64,000 nt of DNA. It comes from Rhodosalinus halophilus. GTDB taxonomy: Bacteria; Pseudomonadota; Alphaproteobacteria; Rhodobacterales; Rhodobacteraceae. This document shows positions 56,354 to 64,000 of this stretch, piece by piece. The position numbers and the translations under genes were made by a program. The DNA lies in contig NZ_QNTQ01000015.1 of assembly GCF_003298775.1 (NCBI RefSeq), forward strand, positions 1 to 64,000, written 5' to 3'. The number at the start of each line of letters is the position of its first letter. The first letter of the stretch is position 1. Under the pieces are notes generated by a model that did no database searches, was not told where the DNA came from, and saw only the letters and a list, made by a program, of their open reading frames with translations.

Positions 56354-57684
56354 CCCAGTTCGAAGAAGCGGCGCCGCTCGTCGATCAGCGTCGCGCCGGC
56401 GAGTTGCGCGCGCTGGCTGGCGCGGGTGGCGCTGAAGGCCTCGACGAAGCGCGGCCCCAGCCATTCGGCCGCGCAGTCCGAGGCGCGCAGCCGCGCGATG
56501 GCCTCGTCCATGTCACGGGGGAAGTCCGGCCCGTGGCCGGTGCCCGGCACATAGCCGTTGCCCCGCGTCGCGGCGTGCGGCTCGATCCGGTCGCGGATGC
56601 CGGCGAGGCCTGCGGCGAGCGTCGCCGCGGCGACGAAATGCGGGTTGGCATCCGAGCCGGGCAGGCGGTTCTCCACCCGGAGCGCGGAAGGGCCGTGCCC
56701 CACGACACGAAAGGCCGTGGTGCGGTTCTCGGGCCCCCAGGTAAGCGCGGGGGGCGCGAAGGTGCCCTCCGCGAAGCGCCGGTAGGCATTCACCGTCGGC
56801 GCGAAGACCAGCATCATGTCGCCCATATGCGCCTGCAACCCGCCGATGAAGTGGCGGAAGCGCTCGGACATGCGATGCTCGGCCTCCGCCTCCCAGAAAA
56901 GCGGGGTGCCGTTCATGTCGGCGAGCGAGACATGAATGTGCATGGACTGGCTGTCCGCCTCTTCCGACCAGCGCGGCATGAAACAGGCAGACTGGCCGCG
57001 CCGCATCGCCAGCACGCGCAGGAAGTTCTTGAGCAGCACGCACTGGTCGGCGGGCTCGAGCCCCGTGCCCGCGCCGATGCAGGCTTCCATGAAGCCGCCG
57101 CCGATCTCCTCGTGCAGCTTGGCGAGATCCACGCGCAGCCCCTCGCAGATGTCGGCAAGCGCGCCGTAGAATTCCGACTGCAGCGACTGGTAGATGATCA
57201 GGTCGTGGCTGGCGTGCGGCGTGGCCGTCGTCAGCCCGTCGTAGCCCTTCGCGGTCAGCGACTGGTGCGTCTCTTCGAACAGGGTGAACTCCACCTCGAA
57301 GCCGAAGCGCGGGCGGATGCCCATCTCGGCCGCGCGGGCGAGCACGCGGCGCAGCACGGCGCGGGGACAGAAGGCCTCGGCGTCGCCGGTGAAATCCGCG
57401 AGGTAGAGCGCGGCGTCGCCCGGCGCTTCCCACGGCATATGTCGCAGGCTTTCGGGATCGATGCGGAGCGGGCTGTCGTGGAAGTCGCCCGTCTCGTCGG
57501 TCACCCCCGGAAGCTCGAGGATCTCGTCCGTGGGATCGAGGGCGAGCTGCGCGGGCGCCATGCCCATGCCGTGCTCCATCAGCCCCGGCAGCGCCCGCGC
57601 CGCCACCTTCTGCCCGCGCAGGAGCCCGTTGGTGTCCACCACGGCGATCGTGGCGAAGCGCTGGCGTTCGCTGTGCTCCGTCAT
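56350..57684 (-). CDS. Glutamine-synthetase-like gamma-glutamyl ligase
   Basis: A 444-residue GS-fold ATP-dependent ligase. The N-terminal beta-grasp (residues about 10-100) and catalytic domain are complete: FGFEVEFTLFEE carries the first metal-binding glutamates, HIHVSLADMNG the H-x-H-x-S region, and RVENRLPGSDANPHFVAAA the classic R-x-E-N-R-x-P-x2-D-A-N-P block. Divergence from true GlnA and the catabolic context point to gamma-glutamylation of an amine or amino-heterocycle, as in PuuA, IpuC or gamma-glutamylanilide synthases. ATGA overlaps join it to its neighbours on both sides. Confidence 0.85.
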   Translation of the reverse strand: MTEHSERQRFATIAVVDTNGLLRGQKVAARALPGLMEHGMGMAPAQLALDPTDEILELPGVTDETGDFHDSPLRIDPESLRHMPWEAPGDAALYLADFTGDAEAFCPRAVLRRVLARAAEMGIRPRFGFEVEFTLFEETHQSLTAKGYDGLTTATPHASHDLIIYQSLQSEFYGALADICEGLRVDLAKLHEEIGGGFMEACIGAGTGLEPADQCVLLKNFLRVLAMRRGQSACFMPRWSEEADSQSMHIHVSLADMNGTPLFWEAEAEHRMSERFRHFIGGLQAHMGDMMLVFAPTVNAYRRFAEGTFAPPALTWGPENRTTAFRVVGHGPSALRVENRLPGSDANPHFVAAATLAAGLAGIRDRIEPHAATRGNGYVPGTGHGPDFPRDMDEAIARLRASDCAAEWLGPRFVEAFSATRASQRAQLAGATLIDERRRFFELG

Positions 57685-59681
57685 GCCTGCGTCCCTGTCG
57701 TTGTCTGTGTGCCGGCCGCCGCGTGGCGTTCCAGCTCGGCGAGGTCGGCGTCGGGGCGCGCGGAATAGACGGTGAGAAACACGCGCAGCCCGTGAGTGAT
57801 GTGGCGGGCGAGGCTGGCGCGGTCGGGCCGTTCGCGCACGTGGTGCAGGTAATGGTCGCGCGGCCCCGAAAGGATCAGCGACCACAGGTCCTGCGCGGCG
57901 AGTTCCGCATCGTCCACCTCGAGCCGGCCGGCGGCCGCCATCTCGCCCACGAAGGTCACGATGCCGGCAAAGGCCCGGCCCGGCCCGCTGCGGTGATAGG
58001 CCACCGCGCTTTCGGGGCGGCGCTCCGCCTCGCCCAGGATGAGCCGCGCGAGCGAGAGCATGTCCGGGCGCAGCACGAAATCCGCGTAGGTCCAGGCGAA
58101 CTGCCAGAGCCGGTCCACCAGATCGCCCTGCGTGGCGCCCAGCGGCGCCAGCAGCACCACGCGCCCCTCGTCCAGCACCGCGTCGAAGAGCCCGTCCTTG
58201 TCGCCGAAATACTGGTAGAGCGTGGGCTTCGAGACCCCGGCGCGCTCGGCGATGGCGTTCATGGAGGCGCCGTCGAAGCCCCTGGCGCAGAACTCGGCCA
58301 GCGCAGCGTCGAGGATGCGCCGGCTCTTGGCGCGACGGCGGTCCTCCCGGCTCGGCCGCCGCTCCTCGCCCGTGCCGAGCAGACGGGTGAGGAAGGCGTC
58401 GGCGAGACGGTTGAATGCCTCCGGCGCCTCGAGATTGCACAGATGCCCCGCACCCTCGAGCACCTCGAAGCGCACGTCGGGCCAGCCGCCGCGGGCCGCG
58501 ATCGCATCGTGGATGCGGTAGCTCACGGCGCGGATTTCCTCGGGCGGCGCGAGCCGGTCGTGCTCGCCCGTCACCATGAGCACGGGGCAGTCGATGCGCG
58601 CGAAGTCGAAGCGCTCCACCGGGTTGCAGAAGCAGTTGAGCGCGTCGCGGTAGCTCGCAGCCGGGATCGCGGCCATGGACTCCAGCAGCGCGCGCCGCAC
58701 CTCCGGACCGGCATCGGGACCGGCGATCACATCGACCACGGCGGGGGCGAAGTCCGCGGGTGACTGGCCCTGCGACAGCGGCACCTCGCGCGAGACGCGG
58801 AAGGTCTCGCGCTCGTCGGGGTCGGCCTCGGACATGCCCGTGCAGCCACCGGCCAGGATCAGCCCGGCCAGCTTCTCGGGGTGGCGCATGGCGAAGCTGG
58901 TGGCGATCCAGCTTCCCATGCTCAGCCCGCAGAGCAGCAGCTTGCGCGCGCGGAAGGCGCGGGCGAGTTGCAGGAGATCCTCGCAATAGTCGTCGATCTG
59001 GCTGGGCAGGAACCCCAGCGTGCTCTCGCCGTAGCCCCGCATGTCGAGCGCGGCGACCGGGTGGCGCGCGCCGAGGGTCTCGAGCTGCGGGGTCCAGTTC
59101 GTGGCGTTGCCGCCGATTCCGTGCAGGAAGACGATGAGCGCCTCGGGCGGCGTATCGGGCTGGCCGGTGGTGAGATACGAGAGCCTGGGCGTGCCGCCGA
59201 TGTGGTGGCGCAGCACCTCCGCGCCGCCCTGCGGCGGGGCATCAGCGGCGGGCGGCGCGACCTCGCGCGCCAGGGCGGGCAGGGCCTCCAGCCCGCGGCG
59301 CAGGATCGCCTCGGTGCCGGCCCGGACGGGCTCCAGCCGTGCCGCCGTGGCGATGATGCGCGCGGACCAGGAGACCGCCGCGCCGCCCTCGGCCGCTTCG
59401 ACCCGGACGCGCGCGCGGTAGTCCTGCGCGCCCTCGATGCCCTCGGTCAGAACGTAGGAGAGGCTGCGCTCGGCGTCGCTGAAATAGGTCAGCCGTTCGC
59501 GATAGCGCCCGTCCTCGTCCGTCATGGCGAAGACGCGCTCTCGCGCGCCGTCGGCCGCGATTTCTTCGCGGCACCATGCCATGTCGGGGTGCCACGGCGC
59601 GGCGAAGTCGCGCAACACCGCCCAGACCCGCGCGGGCGGGGCGGCGATCTTCGCGGTCTGCTGCACCGTGGCCTGCGGCAT
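57681..59681 (-). CDS. Three-domain fusion: SRPBCC, alpha/beta hydrolase, TetR regulator
   Basis: A single uninterrupted 666-residue frame. Residues about 1-140 are an SRPBCC/START-like ligand-binding domain (QQTAKIAAPPARVWAVLRDF). Residues about 155-435 are an alpha/beta hydrolase with oxyanion HGIG (187-190), nucleophile S254 in GLSMG, acid D375 (GEHDRLAP) and H413 (AGHLCNLEAP). Residues about 450-666 are a complete TetR regulator with helix-turn-helix (LDAALAEFCARGFDGASMN, VSKPTLYQYFGDKDGLFDAV) and AefR-like ligand domain. The hydrolase could play the NicD role (N-formylmaleamate deformylase-like) next to the NicX-like gene. Overlaps: TGATG with the upstream gene, ATGA with the downstream gene. 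Confidence 0.88.
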   Translation of the reverse strand: MPQATVQQTAKIAAPPARVWAVLRDFAAPWHPDMAWCREEIAADGARERVFAMTDEDGRYRERLTYFSDAERSLSYVLTEGIEGAQDYRARVRVEAAEGGAAVSWSARIIATAARLEPVRAGTEAILRRGLEALPALAREVAPPAADAPPQGGAEVLRHHIGGTPRLSYLTTGQPDTPPEALIVFLHGIGGNATNWTPQLETLGARHPVAALDMRGYGESTLGFLPSQIDDYCEDLLQLARAFRARKLLLCGLSMGSWIATSFAMRHPEKLAGLILAGGCTGMSEADPDERETFRVSREVPLSQGQSPADFAPAVVDVIAGPDAGPEVRRALLESMAAIPAASYRDALNCFCNPVERFDFARIDCPVLMVTGEHDRLAPPEEIRAVSYRIHDAIAARGGWPDVRFEVLEGAGHLCNLEAPEAFNRLADAFLTRLLGTGEERRPSREDRRRAKSRRILDAALAEFCARGFDGASMNAIAERAGVSKPTLYQYFGDKDGLFDAVLDEGRVVLLAPLGATQGDLVDRLWQFAWTYADFVLRPDMLSLARLILGEAERRPESAVAYHRSGPGRAFAGIVTFVGEMAAAGRLEVDDAELAAQDLWSLILSGPRDHYLHHVRERPDRASLARHITHGLRVFLTVYSARPDADLAELERHAAAGTQTTTGTQA

Positions 59682-60976
59682 CAGGCGGCGTCCGAGGCCG
59701 GGCGCCACATCGACACGCGGGCCGAGACGGTGTCGGCGGGGGCGCTGTCCACCTCGTCCATGTCGTAGACGGTCATCATGCTGAGGTAGTCCTCCATGAT
59801 CTCGGAGGTGTAGGGCAGCATCAGCGCCCCGCAGCGGCTGTCGCGGTAGATCCGCTCGAGCGGCAGGGACTTGAGCATCGACTGCCCGCCGCAGGTGCGG
59901 ATGGCCAGCGCGGCGAGCTCCTGCACGCCCTCCATGACCGCGTATTGCGCGGCGTAGAGGCGCATGACCTCCGCTTTCGCCGGGAAGGGGCGCGCCTCCC
60001 TGAACGCAGTGGTCCAGAGCGCCCGCATCTCCGCGAGGCGCTGGAACATGCGCGCCACCGCCGCGCGCTTGGTCGGATAGACGCGGCGGTCGATGGGCGG
60101 TTGCCCCTCCACTTCGCCGCGCAGGTATTTCACCGTGAAGTCGTAGGCCGATTGCGCCACGCCCATGTAGGCGGGCGTCAGCGTCGCCATCATCGCGGGC
60201 CATTGCGGCAGCGTCTTGGGAAAGACCCCCGCCGGCATCATCAGGTCGTCCTCGGAGACGAAGACATCCTCGAGCACCAGGTCGAGCGAGGTGGTGCCCC
60301 GCATCCCCATCGGATCCCACTCGCCCACGATCTTCAGCCCGGGGCTGTCCTTGTGCACGGCGAAATCCATCGTGTCCTCGTGGCGCGGCGCGACGCCCTC
60401 GAAATGCTCGGTGCAGACGATGGAGTAATAGTCGCAGTGCCCGGCCAGCGAGGCGAATTTCTTGAACCCGTTGATGACCCAGCCGCCGTCCACCTTGCGG
60501 CAGTTGGTCTTGATCGGCTCGGAGGTCCAGTTGACGCCGCCTTCCGAGATCGGCTGGGAAAAGATCGCGCCGCCCTCGACCACCTTCGGAAACTGGATGT
60601 CGCGCATCCGCGCGAAGGCCTGCTTCTCCTCGGGCGTGAGATTGGGCATCTCGTACATGAACCGCAGCCAGAGCATCGAGCTGGTGTGCATGTTGAAGGT
60701 GAGCGCCGTCGCGCCGCAGTACTTGCCGATCTCGGCGCCGATCGTGGCGTATTCGAACAGCGACAGGCCGTAGCCGCCGTAGTCCTCGGGGATCACCAGC
60801 TTGAGAAAGCCGTTCTCGGCCAGCTCGCGGTAGTTCTCGGTCGGGAAGGCCGCGGCGCGGTCCACCTCGGCGGCGCGCGTGGCGAAACGGGGACCCAGCT
60901 CCTCGATGCGGCGCAGCAGATCCAGATGCCCGTCGCGGAAGCCGGAGGTGTCGTAGTAGTCCTCGAAGCTGCTCAT
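59681..60976 (-). CDS. Acyl-CoA-dehydrogenase-fold flavoprotein, probable monooxygenase
   Basis: A 431-residue protein with the full ACAD fold: helical N-terminal domain (PEDYGGYGLSLFEYATIGAE, 63-82), central beta domain (WVINGFKKFASLAGHCDYY near 166-184, GEWDPMGMRGTTSLDLVLED) and C-terminal helices. Where acyl-CoA dehydrogenases have the catalytic Glu after the R-D motif (R-D-A-K-I-Y-Q-I-Y-E), this protein reads RDSRCGALMLPYTSE (378-392), without Glu at that position. Together with a flavin reductase gene this favours a group D flavin-dependent monooxygenase. Lies 38 bases after the NicX-like gene and overlaps the fusion gene by TGATG. Confidence 0.82.
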   Translation of the reverse strand: MSSFEDYYDTSGFRDGHLDLLRRIEELGPRFATRAAEVDRAAAFPTENYRELAENGFLKLVIPEDYGGYGLSLFEYATIGAEIGKYCGATALTFNMHTSSMLWLRFMYEMPNLTPEEKQAFARMRDIQFPKVVEGGAIFSQPISEGGVNWTSEPIKTNCRKVDGGWVINGFKKFASLAGHCDYYSIVCTEHFEGVAPRHEDTMDFAVHKDSPGLKIVGEWDPMGMRGTTSLDLVLEDVFVSEDDLMMPAGVFPKTLPQWPAMMATLTPAYMGVAQSAYDFTVKYLRGEVEGQPPIDRRVYPTKRAAVARMFQRLAEMRALWTTAFREARPFPAKAEVMRLYAAQYAVMEGVQELAALAIRTCGGQSMLKSLPLERIYRDSRCGALMLPYTSEIMEDYLSMMTVYDMDEVDSAPADTVSARVSMWRPASDAA

Positions 60977-61014
60977 GCCGGCAGTCTCCTATCGTCTCGG
61001 GGTGGATCGGCGGC

Positions 61015-62061
61015 TCAGGCGAGCTCTCCCTGCAGGGCGCCGCGCACCACGACGGGCGTGCCGTCGAGCGTGATCGTGCAGCCGCGCATCGGCAGGTCGA
61101 AATGACCAAGGGTGAAGCGGCCCGCATACTGGTTCGAGCCTGTGGACCAGAGGAAGTTGCCCGCCCAGGCACGGAACTCGGTCGCCTGCACGTCGCGCTT
61201 GTCGTAGAGCGCCATGCTCTCCCAGCGCGCGGCCGGGTTCATGCCCCACCCCACATGGCTGAAGCCGTAGGCCACGGGGTCGTCCCAGGCGGCAAGATAC
61301 GAGCGGAAGAGATCGGCGTCGAGCCCGTCGCCCTCGATGCCGGTGACGTAGTCGTTCTCGACCGTCAGGCGGATCGGCGCGCGCAGATAATCCTTGAAGG
61401 TCAGGTTCATGTCGCCCGGCGCCATGACGATGGTGCCGTTGACGCAGTTCTCGCCCGGAAAGGCGAGGCAGAGGCCGCCGGGCCAGTGCGCCACCCCGCC
61501 CGGCCTGGTGGTGAACCCCGGCGTTCCCCCGCAGGGCGCGTCACGGATGTCGATGTGCAGGTCCGTGCCGGCCTCGGAGGTCACATGCATCGTAGAGGCC
61601 GCCTCGAGCATCTCGATCCCGCGCGCGACCTTGGGGCCGAGTTCGGCGCGCGGCTCGGTGCGCTCGAGGATTTCTGGGTGCTCGTTGCACACGGTCAGCA
61701 GGCGCGCGCCGGCCTCCTCGATCTCGGGCCATTCCTCGGCGTGAATGAGCCCTTCGACCGTCACGTCCACCACGACCTCGACCCGCTTGAGCGCCTCGAC
61801 GACGTGGCGAACGCCCTGGATCGCGTTGGAGGCTCCGGTGGACTTCACCGGCACGGGCGCCGTCTGCGGCGGCGTCGGCATCACGATCGTGGCATGGGCC
61901 GCGCCGAGCTCGTGCAGCGCGAGCCCCGAGAGATCCATGAGCACCGGCCGAGACTGCGTCTCGGCGACGACGGCCACCGCCGTGCCGCGGCCGATCCCGT
62001 TGAGTTCGAAGACCCGGCGGAAGCAGTCGAGCCACTTCCCCTCGATGCGTTCGCGCAGCAT
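61015..62061 (-). CDS. NicX-like (2,5-dihydroxypyridine 5,6-dioxygenase family) ring-cleaving enzyme
   Basis: A 348-residue protein of the M29-like/NicX family, non-haem iron dioxygenases that open dihydroxypyridine rings. Similarity to Pseudomonas NicX is recalled across the whole second half: WPGGLCLAFPGENCVNGTIV, YGFSHVGWGMNPAARW, and GHFDLPMRGCTI. The iron ligands H265, H318 and D320 of NicX correspond to H269, H320 and D322 here. Some related proteins are aminopeptidases, but the H-x-D iron motif favours the dioxygenase. First gene of the operon; a TetR-like inverted repeat lies 53-73 bases upstream. Confidence 0.8.
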   Translation of the reverse strand: MLRERIEGKWLDCFRRVFELNGIGRGTAVAVVAETQSRPVLMDLSGLALHELGAAHATIVMPTPPQTAPVPVKSTGASNAIQGVRHVVEALKRVEVVVDVTVEGLIHAEEWPEIEEAGARLLTVCNEHPEILERTEPRAELGPKVARGIEMLEAASTMHVTSEAGTDLHIDIRDAPCGGTPGFTTRPGGVAHWPGGLCLAFPGENCVNGTIVMAPGDMNLTFKDYLRAPIRLTVENDYVTGIEGDGLDADLFRSYLAAWDDPVAYGFSHVGWGMNPAARWESMALYDKRDVQATEFRAWAGNFLWSTGSNQYAGRFTLGHFDLPMRGCTITLDGTPVVVRGALQGELA

Positions 62062-62113
62062 GTGCGCTCTCCCTGTCGTTCGCGTCCGGGTTCTGCGACC
62101 CGTTTCTTTGCGA

Positions 62114-62134
62114 TTTACCACACGGTTTAGTAAA
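62114..62134. promoter_or_regulatory. TetR-type operator candidate
   Basis: A 21-base interrupted palindrome with outer arms TTTAC (62114-62118) and GTAAA (62130-62134); 16 of 20 non-central positions are self-complementary. It has the size and half-site style of TetR-family operators and sits in the promoter region of the NicX-like operon. Confidence 0.6.
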
Positions 62135-62135
62135 A

Positions 62136-62141
62136 TTTCAA
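62136..62141 (-). promoter_or_regulatory. Candidate -35 element of the NicX-like operon
   Basis: TTGAAA on the minus strand, with a poor -10-like GTAAAT 17 bases further on. The putative TetR operator covers the spacer and -10, which would give repression. Confidence 0.35.
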
Positions 62142-62237
62142 TCCTGCTTTCGGCGAGAAGCCTGCGGGGCCGATGCGGAAGGGCTGGCGCAGGGCTGTCG
62201 CCTACGCTACCGTCATGCCACTAGGGGGATATACGAC

Positions 62238-62603
62238 ATGTGGCGCTTTGCTTTCGCATTGGGTCTGATGACGCTTCCGGCCGTCGCGGCGGCGGAGAGC
62301 GGAACGACCGTTGCCGGAACCTGGACGCTGGAGCACGGTCCGCCCGCGGCGGACTACCGGCTCGCCTCTCGCGGTGCGTCCGGGGATTATCTGATCTGCT
62401 TCGACTCGGGCAACGTGCGCCGGGTCGCCGTGTCTGTCGGCGAGGAACGCAGCGTGCTCGCCCGCGGCTCCTGCACCGTCTTCGCGCCCACCGCCGAGGA
62501 CGGGATCGTGCTGCGCTTCGCCGGCGCCGGCGGCGAGGGGGCCGCGCGCAGCGTCGCGGTCGGCACCTTCCGGATGATCCTGCCGCCCGCGACGGAAGGG
62601 TAG
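62238..62603 (+). CDS. Small secreted protein of unknown function
   Basis: A 121-residue protein with a signal peptide (FAFALGLMTLPAVAAAES) and a compact beta-rich mature part with two cysteines (ICFDSGN and GSCTVF) that could form a disulfide. I do not recognise the family. It is divergent from the NicX-like operon and ends 27 bases before a convergent gene, so it stands alone. Confidence 0.6.
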   Translation: MWRFAFALGLMTLPAVAAAESGTTVAGTWTLEHGPPAADYRLASRGASGDYLICFDSGNVRRVAVSVGEERSVLARGSCTVFAPTAEDGIVLRFAGAGGEGAARSVAVGTFRMILPPATEG

Positions 62604-62630
62604 GGCGCGCGCCCCGCAGGGCGCAGGGCC

Positions 62631-64000
62631 TCAACGGCGGGTTTCGAGCGTCAGGCTCCCGTCCTCGGCCTTGCCGAGCTGCTGGACGACCTCGCCCACC
62701 TCGACGCCGCCGTCCCGCACGATCGTGAGCAGCGTAAGTTCGCCCTCGGGCAATTCCTGGACCGAAAGCGTGCCGCCGAAGGTCCGCGCGGCCAGCGGCA
62801 TCATCGTCCCGGCGATCTCGCTCGTCAGCGGGCCCGAGACGATCTCGCGGCCCCCCGCGTCGAGCACGCGGAACTCCACCTCGGGCCGCAACAGCACATT
62901 GCCCACGTTCGTCGCCCGCAGCCCGAGCGCCATGTCGTCCTGCGACTCGGTCGTGGCGACGCGCACCGCCTCGAGCGCGATCTCGCGCCGGTCCTCGCCC
63001 GCGGCGCGCGAGACCTCGACGAGGCCGGTGGCCGATCCGGCCCGCTGCCCGTCCAGATACGCCGCCGACAGCGTCAGCTGGGCATAGTAGTTCTGCTGCC
63101 TGGGTGCGGAGTCTGGGAACCGCGCGAGCAGGCGCAGGTTGCGCGTCTGCCCGGGCCGCAGCACGAACTGCGCCGGCTGCACCTCGATCCAGCCCGCCGC
63201 GGAGAGGTCCGTGTCCCGCACCGTGGCGCTGGCGCGGCCGGCCATCTCGTCCGGGATGGCGACCTCGACCCTGACCTCGACCGGGTCGATCGCCGGGTTG
63301 GTCACCGCGATGCGCCCGCTGCGCGCCGCGCCGGGACGGTAGTCGTATTCGAAGACCGCGGGTTCGACGCCGAGGTCGATGTCGGTGACGAGCGCCTGCA
63401 CCTCCGGATGCCCCTCGAAGGCGACCTCGCGCCGCAGCGGCCTCGTGCGGCGACCGTCCACGTAGAGCTCGCCGCGAATGCGATAGTCGCCGGTGGGCAG
63501 CAGCCGGCCAAGATCGACCGGCATCGAGATCGCGCTTTCCGGCAGCAGCCGCGTCGCGGGGATCGCGGCGCGGCGGACCTGGCGCCACTCGCCGCTCTCG
63601 TCCTTCGCGTCCACCCAGACGTCGCCGCGCAGGCTCGAGAAGGTGCCCCCGTTGTTCTCGATCAGCGCGTCGACCAGCGTCGTCTCGGGGAAGCTGTCGG
63701 GGTCCGGCAGGCTGCCCGGCGTATCGGGCTCGGGCAGCCGGTAGCGCAGCTGCGCATCGGCGAGACGCACGTCCTGCCGCGCGGGCCGGCCCTCGGTCCC
63801 GAGGATGATCGGGATCAGCACGCGCAGGGTCAGGCGCAGCCCCTCCGCGCCCTCGGGCGGCGGCGCGCTCAGCAGCAGGCCGGCGGCGTGGGTGCCGCGC
63901 GCGGCGAGCGGCACGCGCATGCCGACTTCGAGCACGGTCGTCTCGCGCGGCTCCAGCAGCACCTCCGAAGGCGCGGTGATCCAGGAGGCGGCCGAGCGCG
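62631..64000 (-). CDS. Secreted beta-sandwich protein, PapD-like N-terminal part (partial)
   Basis: The 3' part of a gene that runs off the right edge; 456 codons are visible in one frame. The first visible stretch (ASWITAPSEVLLEPRETTV, then RVPLAARGTHAAGLLLSAPP) resembles the end of a PapD-like chaperone domain. It is followed by at least two Ig-like beta-sandwich modules rich in Arg and Glu (LVDALIENNGGTFSSL, RIAVTNPAIDPVEVRVEVAI, LGLRATNVGNVLLRPEVEF). Probably exported, but the N-terminus is outside the window. No pilus genes are visible. Confidence 0.6.
   Translation of the reverse strand, partial: RSAASWITAPSEVLLEPRETTVLEVGMRVPLAARGTHAAGLLLSAPPPEGAEGLRLTLRVLIPIILGTEGRPARQDVRLADAQLRYRLPEPDTPGSLPDPDSFPETTLVDALIENNGGTFSSLRGDVWVDAKDESGEWRQVRRAAIPATRLLPESAISMPVDLGRLLPTGDYRIRGELYVDGRRTRPLRREVAFEGHPEVQALVTDIDLGVEPAVFEYDYRPGAARSGRIAVTNPAIDPVEVRVEVAIPDEMAGRASATVRDTDLSAAGWIEVQPAQFVLRPGQTRNLRLLARFPDSAPRQQNYYAQLTLSAAYLDGQRAGSATGLVEVSRAAGEDRREIALEAVRVATTESQDDMALGLRATNVGNVLLRPEVEFRVLDAGGREIVSGPLTSEIAGTMMPLAARTFGGTLSVQELPEGELTLLTIVRDGGVEVGEVVQQLGKAEDGSLTLETRR

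Overview
This window is chromosomal DNA from a very GC-rich alphaproteobacterium, most likely a denitrifying member of the Rhodobacterales (Roseobacter/Paracoccaceae group). The support is the gene content: a Tat-exported (clade I) nosZ operon with an NsrR-type regulator, cydDCABX, a DksA with a degenerate zinc finger, TctC-type binding proteins, and many genes joined by ATGA, GTGA or TTGA overlaps. I see no phage genes, insertion sequences, CRISPR arrays, rRNA or tRNA.

Layout. Positions 1-9.7 kb hold housekeeping and accessory genes: the start of a probable acetyl-CoA synthetase, a DUF2235 hydrolase, an M48 protease, a MoxR/CoxE-type VWA module with a DUF2927 lipoprotein, a DedA-like protein, DksA and an FAD monooxygenase. 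Positions 9.7-14.2 kb are a MacAB-like ABC exporter whose permease start is preceded by a duplicated 5' fragment and nested palindromes. Then come xth and nadE, an 18-repeat secreted MORN protein, a membrane-spanning PhnD-like/LuxR regulator next to a periplasmic DsrE protein, an iron-sulfur photolyase with an SDR partner, and leuA preceded by a leucine-rich leader peptide.

Respiratory core (24.5-47.3 kb). nsrR faces nosRZDFYLX, with a perfect FNR-type box between them. This operon converges on cydDC/cydABX for cytochrome bd, whose cydA also has an FNR-like box. An RND pump, a formate/nitrite channel-family gene, a ZIP transporter and two coiled-coil stress proteins follow; the last pair also has an FNR-like palindrome upstream. 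The theme is life at low oxygen with nitrogen-oxide respiration.

Positions 48.2-54.8 kb carry a complete N-type ATPase operon, atpDCQRBEFAG. It lies beside a decayed alpha/beta hydrolase gene truncated at the junction.

Positions 54.9-62.1 kb are the most unusual part. They hold a tightly coupled minus-strand operon encoding a NicX-like ring-cleaving dioxygenase, an acyl-CoA-dehydrogenase-fold flavoprotein lacking the expected catalytic glutamate, a 666-residue fusion (SRPBCC, then alpha/beta hydrolase, then TetR), a glutamine-synthetase-like ligase, a flavin reductase and a TctC-type binding protein. A TetR-like inverted repeat sits in the presumed promoter. I propose a self-regulated catabolic operon for an N-heterocyclic or hydroxypyridine-like compound. 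The window ends in a partial secreted beta-sandwich protein gene.
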